Source of the DNA: an uncultured SAR116 cluster alpha proteobacterium
Lineage (GTDB): Bacteria; Pseudomonadota; Alphaproteobacteria; Puniceispirillales; Puniceispirillaceae
Length of the DNA: 64,000 nt
Reading direction: 5' to 3'
NCBI GenBank assembly: GCA_902573725.1
Contig: CACGLE010000002.1
Location: forward strand, 1-64,000
The position numbers and the translations under genes are program-made. Of this stretch, positions 9,557 through 18,594 are shown one piece after another. The number at the start of each line of letters is the position of its first letter. Position 1 is the stretch's first letter. Below the pieces are notes generated by a model that saw nothing but the letters and a program-made list of their open reading frames with translations, did no database searches and was not told where the DNA came from.

Positions 9557-11139
9557 TAATTTTTTTCCTCTATAGCCTTTTCTAACGGAATACCCGCCAT
9601 CATTTTCCCTAGCATTGCTTTTGTGGTATTTGCCTTGGATACAATCCCCATTATTTCACCAGAATTCATAACTAAAATCCTATCTGATAAACTCAAAATT
9701 TCCTCTAATTCAACTGAAACTAAAAGAATTGCACATCCACTATCGCGCATTTTTATAAGAGTTTTATGAATGAATTCTATAGCCCCAATGTCAACTCCAC
9801 GTGTTGGCTGTCCAACTAAAAGAATTTTTGGAGCAGATGAAATTTCTCGTGAAAGAACTAGTTTTTGCTGATTCCCCCCCGAAAACTGGCTACTTATTAA
9901 TGTTGGATTTTGCGGACGAACATCAAAGGAATCCTGCAACCGAGCGCAATGTGCTTGAATTTGTTCTGGTTTGGTAAAAAAACCAGTTCCAAAGCTCGGA
10001 TTTTTCTCATAACCAAGAATAACTGACTCAAAAGCTTGAAATGGCAAAACTAATCCCTCCGCGTGCCTGTCCTCAGGAACATGCGATAACCCTAATTCTC
10101 TCATTAATCCGGGACTGCAATGATTTTTACTATCAAAGATTTTATCGTTGATTCTAAAATTTCCCCTACTTGGAGGAGTTATTCCAGAGAGAACAGATAA
10201 TAACTCAGACTGTCCGTTACCCGCTATTCCAGCAATACCCAAAATTTCCCCAGAACGAAGATCAAAAGTCGCATTCTTGAGACTATCAAACCCTCTTTTA
10301 TCAGTAACCCCTATTCCATCTGCTGATAGCGCTACGCTACCTACCTTACCTGACTCGTACTTGGTATTTACAAGAACAGACCTTCCTACCATTTGCTCAG
10401 CTAGCCATTCTGGAGAAGTTTTTTTGGTGAGTGTGTTTGCGACCATTTTACCCTGCCGCATTACAGAAACTTCATCTGTGATTGCCATTATCTCATGGAG
10501 TTTGTGTGTGATTAACAATATCGTAACGCCCTCTGACTTCAAAGCTAACAATATTTCAAAAAGTTGATCGGTTTCCTGAGGTGTCAGTACGCCGGTGGGT
10601 TCATCAAGTATTAATACTCTTGCGCCCCTGTAAAGGGCTTTTAATATTTCTATTCTTTGCTGAATTCCTACCGGCAAATCTTCAGTAACGTTGTCCAGAT
10701 CCACCTCTAACCCATAAGTCGATTTTAATTCTTCAAGCTTTAACTTGGCATTCTGGAGGCCATTTTTAAGGCCCATTTTACCCTCTGACCCAAGTATGAT
10801 ATTTTCCAATGCTGTGAAATTAGGAACCAACATAAAATGCTGATGAACCATTCCAATCCCAAGCCTTATTGCATCTGATGGTTGTTTGAAAATAGCTGCC
10901 TTACCATCAACTTGAATATCGCCGCTGTCAGGCTGATAAAACCCGTATAGAATTGACATTAATGTAGATTTTCCTGCCCCGTTTTCACCTATAATTCCGT
11001 GAATAGTTCCGGATGAAACATTGAGGCATATCTCATCGTTAGCCCTAACTGGGCCAAATGACTTACAAATACTTTTTAATGAAACAGCAAACGGCGACTT
11101 TTGGCCGCCGTTTTTCTGTTCTAAAATTTTTTTCTTCAA
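9556..11139 (-). CDS. Nucleoside ABC transporter, double ATPase (NupO/YufO type)
   Basis: The 527-aa product contains two ABC domains, as in RbsA/YufO-type ATPases. The N-terminal domain has a full Walker A ([13 protein letters not shown]), a degenerate signature ([12 protein letters not shown]) and Walker B ILDEPT. The C-terminal domain has a variant Walker A ([11 protein letters not shown]), a good signature ([12 protein letters not shown]) and a Walker B-like [11 protein letters not shown] in which Glu is replaced. This asymmetry is normal for the family. It energises import through the two downstream permeases. Confidence 0.92.
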   Translation of the reverse strand: MKKKILEQKNGGQKSPFAVSLKSICKSFGPVRANDEICLNVSSGTIHGIIGENGAGKSTLMSILYGFYQPDSGDIQVDGKAAIFKQPSDAIRLGIGMVHQHFMLVPNFTALENIILGSEGKMGLKNGLQNAKLKLEELKSTYGLEVDLDNVTEDLPVGIQQRIEILKALYRGARVLILDEPTGVLTPQETDQLFEILLALKSEGVTILLITHKLHEIMAITDEVSVMRQGKMVANTLTKKTSPEWLAEQMVGRSVLVNTKYESGKVGSVALSADGIGVTDKRGFDSLKNATFDLRSGEILGIAGIAGNGQSELLSVLSGITPPSRGNFRINDKIFDSKNHCSPGLMRELGLSHVPEDRHAEGLVLPFQAFESVILGYEKNPSFGTGFFTKPEQIQAHCARLQDSFDVRPQNPTLISSQFSGGNQQKLVLSREISSAPKILLVGQPTRGVDIGAIEFIHKTLIKMRDSGCAILLVSVELEEILSLSDRILVMNSGEIMGIVSKANTTKAMLGKMMAGIPLEKAIEEKN

Positions 11140-11166
11140 AGTAACAAACTCAGCTGACGATTGATC

Positions 11167-12198
11167 TTAGTAAGGACAGTTATTATCCGCTAAATAATCG
11201 TGCACTGCTACATCGCCAGATAGTATGGCCTCTCTTGCCGAGGCAACCGCCTTTTTGATATCATCTGTGATTAAGTTTTCGTTATTTTCATCTAAAGCCC
11301 AATCTACTCCGCCTTCAGCTAAACCCAACACTTGAACTCCAGAAGTGAATTGCCCTTTGCTAGCATCCATAAACGTATTATACGCGGCCACATCAACTCT
11401 TTTTAACATTGATGTTAATACTGACCCAGGCGCAAGACCATTTTGATTTGAGTCCACACCTATCGCTAATTTTCCAGCATCCGCTGCAGCTTGAATTACA
11501 CCAACACCAGTTCCGCCAGCTGCATGGTATACAACATCGGCACCACGATCGATTTGGCTTCTTGTTAATTCAGCACCTTTAGCTGGATCATTCCAAGCTG
11601 ATGGTGTTGAACCTGTCATATTCTGGTAGATCTCTGCATTTGCTGAAACTGATTTGACTCCACCTACATATCCACACGCAAATCTGCTAATTAACGGGAT
11701 GTCCATTCCACCGACAAATCCTACTTTGTTTGTTTGTGACGCTTTAGCAGCAGCTACACCCACAAGGTAAGAACCCTCATGTTCTTTAAATGCATATTGA
11801 CGAAGGTTAGGAGAATCCAGCCAACTCACATCAATGATTGAAAATTGTACATCTGGGTTGTCAGCTGCAACTGCAGCTATGGCATCAGCCTGCGCAAATC
11901 CAACACCTAAAACTATTGTTGCGCCACGCTCAACCATTCGTCGCATTGCCTGCTCACGCTGAGTTTCATTGGTAACCTCAAACTCCATGACCTCTATACC
12001 GGTTTCTTCTGTAAATTTCTTTACACCATTCCACACACCTTCATTGAAGGACTTGTCAAACTTACCACCCATATCGTATATCACGGCTGGTTTCATGGCA
12101 TGTGATCCTGCAAAACCTGTTGTAACAACTGAGAACATCGCCAAACATGACACCATTATTGTCCTGACAATAGTCAATATATTCATTTGATTATTCAT
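11167..12198 (-). CDS. BMP-family nucleoside-binding periplasmic protein
   Basis: This 343-aa binding protein has an N-terminal signal peptide ending near GFAGSHA, followed by the BMP-domain start AVIYDMGGKFDKSFNEG. Later BMP landmarks are ATIVLGVGF, KVGFVGGMDIPLI and VVYHAAGGTGVGV. There is no lipobox cysteine at the signal cleavage site, so it is probably soluble in the periplasm. BMP/PnrA/NupN proteins bind purine or pyrimidine nucleosides. The nucleoside hydrolase, ribokinase and cdd in the same operon support that ligand class. Confidence 0.9.
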   Translation of the reverse strand: MNNQMNILTIVRTIMVSCLAMFSVVTTGFAGSHAMKPAVIYDMGGKFDKSFNEGVWNGVKKFTEETGIEVMEFEVTNETQREQAMRRMVERGATIVLGVGFAQADAIAAVAADNPDVQFSIIDVSWLDSPNLRQYAFKEHEGSYLVGVAAAKASQTNKVGFVGGMDIPLISRFACGYVGGVKSVSANAEIYQNMTGSTPSAWNDPAKGAELTRSQIDRGADVVYHAAGGTGVGVIQAAADAGKLAIGVDSNQNGLAPGSVLTSMLKRVDVAAYNTFMDASKGQFTSGVQVLGLAEGGVDWALDENNENLITDDIKKAVASAREAILSGDVAVHDYLADNNCPY

Positions 12199-12214
12199 AT
12201 TTTTTTCCCTTCAC

Positions 12215-13048
12215 CTATTTTAATCCAATTTCTTTAAGTCTATTTTGCAGATAACTCTCTGCTGAAAGCACGTTACTCAACATAACCTCTGGTCTTGGAT
12301 GAAGAAACATTGGAATAGAATAACGTGAATTATTTTTTTTCCCTTCAGGGTTTATTACACGATGTGGTGTAGATGGAAAGAAATTTTCACTAGCCATCGC
12401 AAGCATGTCGCCATTATTAATGGTAATCATTCCAGGGTCGCTAGAAATATCATGCCATTTTCCAGTTTTATCTTGTGCTTGCAAACCAGGTTCTGACCCC
12501 GCAACAAGCAACGTAATTAAATTAATATCCTCATGAGCCGCAGCTCTAATAGCACCTGGCTCAATATCCTCTTGTATTGGTGGATAGTGCAAAATTCGAA
12601 GTAAACTTTGCTCACTACCTTGCATCATTTTCTCAAGTGATTCTGAAAGTGTGTTTTGTACATCAGGAGGTAAACAATTATCAAGCCATTTCAAAAGGGT
12701 CAAACCGAGAGCAAATAAGTCATTATATAATTTTCTGGTTTCTGTCTCTAATTCAGGAGGAACGCGCCCCCAAGGAAATACATGATAGAATTCTTTTAGA
12801 TCTTTTATCTGAACACCTTTCGCATTCTCGGACCTGAATGGAAAGTAGCCATCATGTTTTTCAATATCACGAATAAAGTCATGCTTGGTATCACTTGCAA
12901 AAAATTTGCCCCAGTTATCATAAATTGATTTTACTTGCTTCTCACCGATTGGGTGGTTTGCCAACACTGCAAATCCGGTTTCATGCAAAGAGCGCGTCAA
13001 TATCTCTGGTGCATCAATTGCATTGTAATCTACTATTTGAACTTGCAT
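12215..13048 (-). CDS. 2-oxoglutarate/Fe(II) oxygenase, isopenicillin-N-synthase-like family
   Basis: The 277-aa protein has the DIOX_N plus 2OG-FeII_Oxy arrangement. The iron facial triad is complete: His172 and Asp174 in AAHEDINL and His229 in TPHRVINP. The 2-oxoglutarate-binding Arg242-x-Ser244 pair is present in RYSIPMF. It should therefore be an active hydroxylase or demethylase. Its substrate is unknown. Lying 12 nt after the nucleoside hydrolase and 16 nt before the nucleoside-binding protein, it may act on a nucleoside or base, as fungal thymine 7-hydroxylase of this superfamily does. That role is an inference from position only. Confidence 0.85.
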   Translation of the reverse strand: MQVQIVDYNAIDAPEILTRSLHETGFAVLANHPIGEKQVKSIYDNWGKFFASDTKHDFIRDIEKHDGYFPFRSENAKGVQIKDLKEFYHVFPWGRVPPELETETRKLYNDLFALGLTLLKWLDNCLPPDVQNTLSESLEKMMQGSEQSLLRILHYPPIQEDIEPGAIRAAAHEDINLITLLVAGSEPGLQAQDKTGKWHDISSDPGMITINNGDMLAMASENFFPSTPHRVINPEGKKNNSRYSIPMFLHPRPEVMLSNVLSAESYLQNRLKEIGLK

Positions 13049-13060
13049 ATTCTCTATTTC

Positions 13061-14017
13061 CTAGCTGTTAATACGCTTATTGAGAGCTGCGTCGGCTTTT
13101 GAAAATATGGATTTAAACCGCTTCTGAGCAGCTTTGATATCCACATTTATAGCCACATTTACAGACCGTCTCTCCAAATTTTTACAAACAAAAACATTAC
13201 CTACTTTCTCCCCTTCCACTATGACAGATAGTGGTACTTTTTGGAAAGTAAAAATATCAGGATCAGTTATTGCCATGATAGCCGCAGGATCATGCATTAA
13301 ACAGACAGTTTTCCCAACAAGCCCTTCATAAAATTTTATATAAAACTCAGAAATATTTAAGATGAAACCTCCTATTATAGGTGACTTCTCGCCTCCCTCC
13401 AAAAATACATTAGGAGGAAATTGTATTGTTGATGTAACATCAAGACCTATCAAATCTATTTCCCAATCTGCTGCAAGCACCTTTTCCGCAGCATGGGGAT
13501 CATTCCAGAAATTGGCTTCTGCAAAAGATGTTACGTTTCCTCGAACATAAACAGCACCGCCCATTATAACTACTTTTTTTACATGGTTAACGATATCTGG
13601 ATCATAATCAAGTAAGTTTGCAATGTTACTCAAAGGGCCAATAGGACATAAAATAATATCATTAGAATTTGCTCTAATTGTTTCAGATAAAAAGACATGT
13701 GCTGGTCTTGGGTCTGCTTTTCCAATCGGATTAATATCGACAAAATTTCCAAAACCCTGCGCTCCATGAACATGAAAAGAAGGAGTGTTCATTTTCTGAA
13801 GAATTGGTTTTGCTGCACCCTCAGAAACAGAGCATTTATAGGCGCCTTGCTCTGCTAACCATAACGCATTTCGCGTTGCTTGGTTCACATATACGTTACC
13901 AAAAATTGTGGTTAATCCAATTACTTCTAATCTAGTGTCTGCAAAGGCTTGATGGATTGCCATTGCATCGTCTATTCCAGGATCTGTATCTATGATAATC
14001 TTTTGGGCCGCCATCAA
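13061..14017 (-). CDS. Inosine/uridine-preferring nucleoside hydrolase
   Basis: This IUNH-family N-ribohydrolase of 318 aa splits ribonucleosides into ribose and a free base. The calcium and ribose-binding aspartate cluster is intact as IIIDTDPGIDDAMA at residues 7-20. A central VVIMGGAVYVRGN and the active-site His-Asp segment CLMHDPAAIM also match the family. The second methionine is an equally possible start. No signal peptide is seen, so cleavage occurs in the cytoplasm after import. It lies between rbsK (8-nt gap) and the oxygenase (12-nt gap). Confidence 0.94.
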   Translation of the reverse strand: MMAAQKIIIDTDPGIDDAMAIHQAFADTRLEVIGLTTIFGNVYVNQATRNALWLAEQGAYKCSVSEGAAKPILQKMNTPSFHVHGAQGFGNFVDINPIGKADPRPAHVFLSETIRANSNDIILCPIGPLSNIANLLDYDPDIVNHVKKVVIMGGAVYVRGNVTSFAEANFWNDPHAAEKVLAADWEIDLIGLDVTSTIQFPPNVFLEGGEKSPIIGGFILNISEFYIKFYEGLVGKTVCLMHDPAAIMAITDPDIFTFQKVPLSVIVEGEKVGNVFVCKNLERRSVNVAINVDIKAAQKRFKSIFSKADAALNKRINS

Positions 14018-14025
14018 CGCTGTTC

Positions 14026-14904
14026 CTATGAATTTTCTCCGATAAAGGTCTCAACTTCCTGCAATGATGGAATAGCTGCTAACGCACCTTGTTTTGTGAT
14101 TTGCAAAGATGCTGCTGCAGAGCCATAGCTCATTGCCTGTTCCATAAACATACCCTTACTTAAAGAAGCGAGTAAGTATCCAAGAAAGGTGTCTCCTGCT
14201 CCCGTTGTATCTACAGGACTTACCTCAAATGGCGAGACGAAAAAGTCTCCCTCTTCACCAATATAACGCGCCCCTTTTGACCCAAGAGTAATTACCAGAT
14301 GTGGTAAGCCAAGTTCTAATACATCTTTATTTATAAATTTTATTAATGCATTAGCTTCTCCTTCATTAACCACCAGCAAATCGGTGAAGGGTAGTAGAGA
14401 GGCCGTTTGTTTAGCAACAAATGGTGCAGCGCTGTAGCATATTTTTAGGCCTTTTTCCTTGGCAGAAACCAGAAATTCATGAACTAACGATGTTTCATTT
14501 TGTGCCAAAGCCCAATCAGTGGTTTTTGCATTTGAAAGTGCAGACTCTATCTGTTTTTTTGATATCTTATTATTAGCGGAGCCAGAGAGGACAATCTGAT
14601 TCTCCCCAGTTTCATTATCTACCATAACAACAGCGTGGCCAGACTCTGTTTCCAATAAAGCAATGTTATTGAGATTTACCCCAGCCTCTCTCATTTCTCT
14701 CAAATAATGCTCGTCTCTTTTTCCAAATGCACCAATATGGAAAACATCAGCGCCCGCTTTTGCAAGCGCTACAGACTGATTTGCACCTTTTCCACCGAGG
14801 AAAATATCGTACCCTACTGCCGCGAGCGTCTCACCAGCAGACACAAGATGTGGTAATCTATAAAAATAGTCCAGATTTATAGAACCAAGATTAAATATAG
14901 CCAT
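14026..14904 (-). CDS. rbsK: Ribokinase (PfkB family)
   Basis: This PfkB-family sugar kinase of about 292 aa has the first signature GGKGANQSVALAKAG near residue 40 and the anion-hole/catalytic signature DTTGAGDTFLGYLL with the base Asp. These fit ribokinase, which makes ribose 5-phosphate. The ORF track starts at GTG 14916, right after the pyrE stop. ATG 14904 has AGGTGA seven nucleotides upstream and is preferred. Next to the nucleoside hydrolase it would trap the released ribose and pass it to the pentose phosphate pathway. Confidence 0.88.
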   Translation of the reverse strand: MAIFNLGSINLDYFYRLPHLVSAGETLAAVGYDIFLGGKGANQSVALAKAGADVFHIGAFGKRDEHYLREMREAGVNLNNIALLETESGHAVVMVDNETGENQIVLSGSANNKISKKQIESALSNAKTTDWALAQNETSLVHEFLVSAKEKGLKICYSAAPFVAKQTASLLPFTDLLVVNEGEANALIKFINKDVLELGLPHLVITLGSKGARYIGEEGDFFVSPFEVSPVDTTGAGDTFLGYLLASLSKGMFMEQAMSYGSAAASLQITKQGALAAIPSLQEVETFIGENS

Positions 14905-14916
14905 TAGAGTTATCAC

Positions 14917-15609
14917 CTATTTTTTGGAATATTTATCAATGTTTGTATCTGACCACCCAACCGGGTCATTCAAAAATGCCTCAACTGTTAAAACTGTTTT
15001 TTCATCAAATCTATCCAAAGATTTCAATTCAGTTAAAATATCCCACCAAGTTGCTAAATAATGAAGATTAAGCCCATGTTCCGTCAGTTTTTTTTGGGCA
15101 TCAGCAAATAGATCATAATAAAAAATTACTAAAATATGGTCACAGTTTGCCCCCGCATTGCGCAATGCATCTGCAAACATAAACTTACTTCCTCCGTCAG
15201 TCGCTAAATCCTCTACTAATAAAACTTTTGAGCCAGATTCAAGGTGACCTTCTATCTGCGCATTTCTTCCAAATCCTTTAGCTTTTTTGCGAACATACAG
15301 CATTGGTAGAGCTAGCCGCTCACTTAAAAAGGCTGCAAATGGAATGCCTGCCGTCTCACCTCCCGCCACGGCTTCAAAATATTCAATACCAACGGCCTCA
15401 GCTAACAAAGAAACAGAATAGCTCATTAAAGCAGCTCTTATTCTTGGAAAAGATATTAATTTTCTGCAGTCAATATAAACAGGGCTAATTGAACCAGAGG
15501 TGAGGACAAAAGGTTTAACTGCATTAACGTGAACCGCCCCAATATCTAGCAACATTCTTGCTGTAGACTGCGCAATTACTTTTCTTGGTGTATGGTTATA
15601 GTTAATCAT
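14917..15609 (-). CDS. pyrE: Orotate phosphoribosyltransferase
   Basis: This type I PRTase of 230 aa has the PRPP loop VLLVEDLATDGGSK near residue 130, the N-terminal LTSGSISPVYIDCR motif and a RKKAKGFGRNAQIEG catalytic-loop region typical of PyrE. It makes OMP from orotate and PRPP in de novo UMP synthesis. It is first in the minus-strand run that continues into rbsK with no intergenic spacing, so it probably heads the nucleoside operon. pyrC, another pathway step, lies about 4 kb upstream. Confidence 0.92.
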   Translation of the reverse strand: MINYNHTPRKVIAQSTARMLLDIGAVHVNAVKPFVLTSGSISPVYIDCRKLISFPRIRAALMSYSVSLLAEAVGIEYFEAVAGGETAGIPFAAFLSERLALPMLYVRKKAKGFGRNAQIEGHLESGSKVLLVEDLATDGGSKFMFADALRNAGANCDHILVIFYYDLFADAQKKLTEHGLNLHYLATWWDILTELKSLDRFDEKTVLTVEAFLNDPVGWSDTNIDKYSKK

Positions 15610-15674
15610 TAAATTTAATAGCTTTTTTAATTTTAGCAGGTCTACCCTAATTTATTAGAAGTTAAAAGAATTAA

Positions 15675-15703
15675 TGATTATTTTTCTAAAACCATTTTTT
15701 CAA
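15675..15703 (-). promoter_or_regulatory. Candidate sigma-70-type promoter for the pyrE-cdd operon
   Basis: In minus-strand sense, TTGAAA (15703-15698) and TAATCA (15680-15675) are separated by exactly 17 nt, about 65 nt before the pyrE start. They lie in the only intergenic gap ahead of the nine-gene run. The region is AT-rich, so the match is suggestive only. Confidence 0.35.
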
Positions 15704-15714
15704 TTGTGTTAAAT

Positions 15715-16521
15715 TCATTTTTTATCTTCTCGCTTTAAAATTAGGATACTGCCAAATAAAACCAGTATAGAAATAGTAAGTATCATTAAAGTTGCAATAG
15801 CATTAATCTCCGGTGACACTCCAAGACGAATTTTTGAAAAAATTACTATCGGAAGTGTTGAACTACCAGGGCCACTCACAAAACTGGCGATCACTAAATC
15901 ATCAAAACTTAGTGTAAATGATAACAACCACGCAGCTATAATTGAGGGAAGAATAAGTGGCAAAGTAATAGATAAAAAAACAAAAGGTTGCCTTCCCCCT
16001 AAATCTCTTGCTGCTTCCTCAAGATATTTATCCATATCACGGAGTCTTGTTTGGATTACAACAGCAGCAAAACACATCCCGAAAGTGGCATGGGCGATCA
16101 TGATGGTGTCCACACCACGACCAGACGGCCAACCAAAACTTATTTCCATTGCAATAAATAATAGTAACATTGATAAACCAGTAACTGCCTCTGGCATTAC
16201 TAGAGGCGCGCTGGCAACAAGGCTTAAAATTAATCTGCCCTTAAAAACTGAGAATCTTACAAAGGCAATTGCAATCAATAATCCGAATACCGTTGAAATT
16301 GTTGCCGAGCTTACACCAATAAGGAGTGACTTATACAGAGCTGTAAGCAAAATATCATCTGTCCAAAGTTCTTTATACCATTTAGTTGAAAAGCCTGCCC
16401 AAACAGCAACAAGTTTACTGCTATTAAAGCTATAAATAATCATTATCATAACGGGAATATATAAAATACCAAATCCTGCGATACCCAATGCCTTAATTAA
16501 TAATGGAACATCCCGACGCAT
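15715..16521 (-). CDS. potI: Polyamine ABC transporter permease (PotI/PotC type)
   Basis: This 268-aa inner-membrane permease has about six transmembrane segments. The EAA coupling loop is EEAARDLGGRQPFVFLSITL. The N-terminal YSFNSSKL motif is typical of the PotC/PotI branch. It overlaps the preceding permease gene by 1 nt and is last in the potFGHI-type operon. Putrescine versus spermidine specificity cannot be decided by eye. Confidence 0.88.
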   Translation of the reverse strand: MRRDVPLLIKALGIAGFGILYIPVMIMIIYSFNSSKLVAVWAGFSTKWYKELWTDDILLTALYKSLLIGVSSATISTVFGLLIAIAFVRFSVFKGRLILSLVASAPLVMPEAVTGLSMLLLFIAMEISFGWPSGRGVDTIMIAHATFGMCFAAVVIQTRLRDMDKYLEEAARDLGGRQPFVFLSITLPLILPSIIAAWLLSFTLSFDDLVIASFVSGPGSSTLPIVIFSKIRLGVSPEINAIATLMILTISILVLFGSILILKREDKK

Positions 16522-17411
16522 CAGCTTATACGCTCCCTATCCTGATACCTTGCATAAACAATAGGCAGTATAATAATTGCAATTAATATTATTGCTATTG
16601 CTGCAGCGACAGGCCAATCCCTATTCCTAAAAAATTCGGTCCAAATTACTTTCCCAAGCATTAATTGCTCCGGTCCTCCAAGTAATGCTGGTATCACAAA
16701 TTCTCCAACAGCGGGAATGAATACTAGAAGACTTCCTGCTACAATTCCAGGAATACTTAGTGGCAAAACTATTGTTCTGAATATATCCCATTTCTTTGCC
16801 CCGAGGTCTGCTGCTGCCTCAATTATAGAAACATCTAGCCGCACAAGAGAAGCATAAAGTGGTAAGATCATTAACGGTAAATAAGTAAGTATCATGCCAG
16901 AATAAATAGAAAAATCAGTTTGCATCATTTGAATAGGAGTTACAGTAATACCTGCCCATATTAAAACATCATTAATAAATCCATTTGGGTTCAACAGGCC
17001 AATTAATGCATACATTCTTAAAAGTGAAGAAGTCCAAAAAGGCATTAATACTAATATAAGTAAAATATGCTGAATCGATTTATTTGACCGGGCTATCCAC
17101 CAAGCCATCGGATAAGCAAATAAAAGACAATACAAAGTTGAAAAAAATGCTAACCTTATACTATTAATTGCAGGCCATAAGTAATCTTCCCAATATTCGT
17201 AAATTAAAAGATAGTTGTCCAAAACTGGCCTAAAAGAAAAACCTCCAGAACCAATTTGAAAAGCAGGAATATAAGGCGGTACTGCTCGCCTCGCTTCTGA
17301 AAAGGAAACATTGATCATTTCTACTAATGGAAGCATGAAGAATAATAAAAGCCATCCCAGCGGTAGCCAAATAACTAGAATTCGCCCAAATTTTTGAAAA
17401 AAATAGTTCAT
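16521..17411 (-). CDS. potH: Polyamine ABC transporter permease (PotH/PotB type)
   Basis: This 296-aa permease has about six transmembrane segments and the coupling loop EAAADLGAKKWDIFRTIVLP. The PotB/PotH branch is indicated by MINVSFSEA near the first periplasmic loop and IPAVGEFVIPALLGG before the last helices. The start lies 4 nt after the ATPase stop, and the end overlaps potI by 1 nt. It pairs with PotI to form the translocation channel. Confidence 0.88.
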   Translation of the reverse strand: MNYFFQKFGRILVIWLPLGWLLLFFMLPLVEMINVSFSEARRAVPPYIPAFQIGSGGFSFRPVLDNYLLIYEYWEDYLWPAINSIRLAFFSTLYCLLFAYPMAWWIARSNKSIQHILLILVLMPFWTSSLLRMYALIGLLNPNGFINDVLIWAGITVTPIQMMQTDFSIYSGMILTYLPLMILPLYASLVRLDVSIIEAAADLGAKKWDIFRTIVLPLSIPGIVAGSLLVFIPAVGEFVIPALLGGPEQLMLGKVIWTEFFRNRDWPVAAAIAIILIAIIILPIVYARYQDRERIS

Positions 17412-17415
17412 TTAT

Positions 17416-18489
17416 TTATCTTTCAAGAATTATGATTGAATCTGGTGAAAAATTAATAAAGCCTGTTTCTGGTTGTCGAGCATTCGATTTGCTTGGAAGG
17501 TTATGCGACTCATATAGCTTTAAATTTATACCTCCTGGCCCAACAACCCTATATTGGGTTCCAGCTCCATAAAAAGCCCAATCTGTAATTTCGACTGGAA
17601 ATTCGTTGATTTTTCCTGTTGGTTTTGAGGTGAGTGAAATTTTTTCTGGTCTAAGAGCAAGATTAACTTTTTGATTTATTCTAAATTTTGCTCCGGTCGA
17701 TACATGAATCGGAACCGCACCTTGCATCAACCAATAAGGCTCTTTTTGCTCTTTTACTGTTACTTCAATAAAACTGATTTCCCCTACAAAATCTGCAACA
17801 AATGTAGTTTGTGGTTGCTCATATATTTCATTAGGTGTTCCAACTTGGACTAATTTTCCGTTGTTCATGACACCAATTCTTGTTGATAACGTCATTGCTT
17901 CTTCTTGGTCATGCGTTACTACAACAAAAGTCGTGCCAAGCTGTTCTTGAATTTTACAAAGTTCAAATTGTGTTTCAGACCTTAGCTTTTTATCTAAAGC
18001 AGCGAGTGGTTCATCTAATAATAGTAGTTTAGGGCGCCTTGCAAGGGCCCTCGCTAGCGCAACACGCTGTCTTTGTCCACCGGAAAGGGTGGATGGTTTT
18101 CGTTCACCCATTCCATTAAGATGTACAAGCTCTAGTAATTCACTAACACGACTTTTTATTTCATTGTCAGGAAGGGAGGCCCGTTTTAAACCATAACCAA
18201 TATTATTTGAAACACTCATATGTGGGAAAAGAGCATAATTTTGAAACATAATATTTACAGGCCTATCCGCTGGGTCGACATCTACCATATCTTGACCATC
18301 GATCTCAACATAACCTTCGGTAGTTAACTCAAAACCAGCTAATATTCTTAATAATGTAGTCTTACCACAACCTGAAGGACCCAGCAGACTAAACAGCTCT
18401 CCCTTTTCTAAATCAAATGATACATTATCTACCGCTAATAATTTACCATATTTTTTTGAGATATTCTGAATTCTAATGAAAGGGGCCAT
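17416..18489 (-). CDS. potG: Polyamine ABC transporter ATPase (PotG/PotA type)
   Basis: This ATPase has Walker A GPSGCGKTTLL, the signature LSGGQRQRVALA, Walker B LLLDEPLAALD and the H-loop VVTHDQEEAM, followed by a C-terminal TOBE regulatory domain (LRPEKISLTS). These are the features of polyamine-type importers. The ORF track starts at a TTG (18519) immediately beside a hairpin. ATG 18489 (MAPFIRIQNI) gives the usual family N terminus, so I chose it, although neither has a strong Shine-Dalgarno. It lies downstream of potF after an intercistronic hairpin. Confidence 0.9.
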   Translation of the reverse strand: MAPFIRIQNISKKYGKLLAVDNVSFDLEKGELFSLLGPSGCGKTTLLRILAGFELTTEGYVEIDGQDMVDVDPADRPVNIMFQNYALFPHMSVSNNIGYGLKRASLPDNEIKSRVSELLELVHLNGMGERKPSTLSGGQRQRVALARALARRPKLLLLDEPLAALDKKLRSETQFELCKIQEQLGTTFVVVTHDQEEAMTLSTRIGVMNNGKLVQVGTPNEIYEQPQTTFVADFVGEISFIEVTVKEQKEPYWLMQGAVPIHVSTGAKFRINQKVNLALRPEKISLTSKPTGKINEFPVEITDWAFYGAGTQYRVVGPGGINLKLYESHNLPSKSNARQPETGFINFSPDSIIILER

Positions 18490-18523
18490 GTGACAATGCC
18501 GTTCTTCATGTATTGTCAAAAAA

Positions 18524-18560
18524 TGAAAGCCACTTTCCCTTTATATTGAAGGTGGCTTCC
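18524..18560 (-). terminator. Intercistronic hairpin / partial terminator after potF
   Basis: AAGCCAC (18527-18533) pairs with GTGGCTT (18552-18558). Read on the minus strand, the stem is followed by TTTCATTTTTTG. It lies between the binding-protein gene and the ATPase gene, where partial termination or 3'-end protection is commonly used to make more binding protein than transporter core. The 7-bp GC-containing stem and T-rich tail are seen directly. The function is inferred. Confidence 0.55.
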
Positions 18561-18594
18561 ATTGCTATTTACTTGTTCTATATTCAGCTAAATT

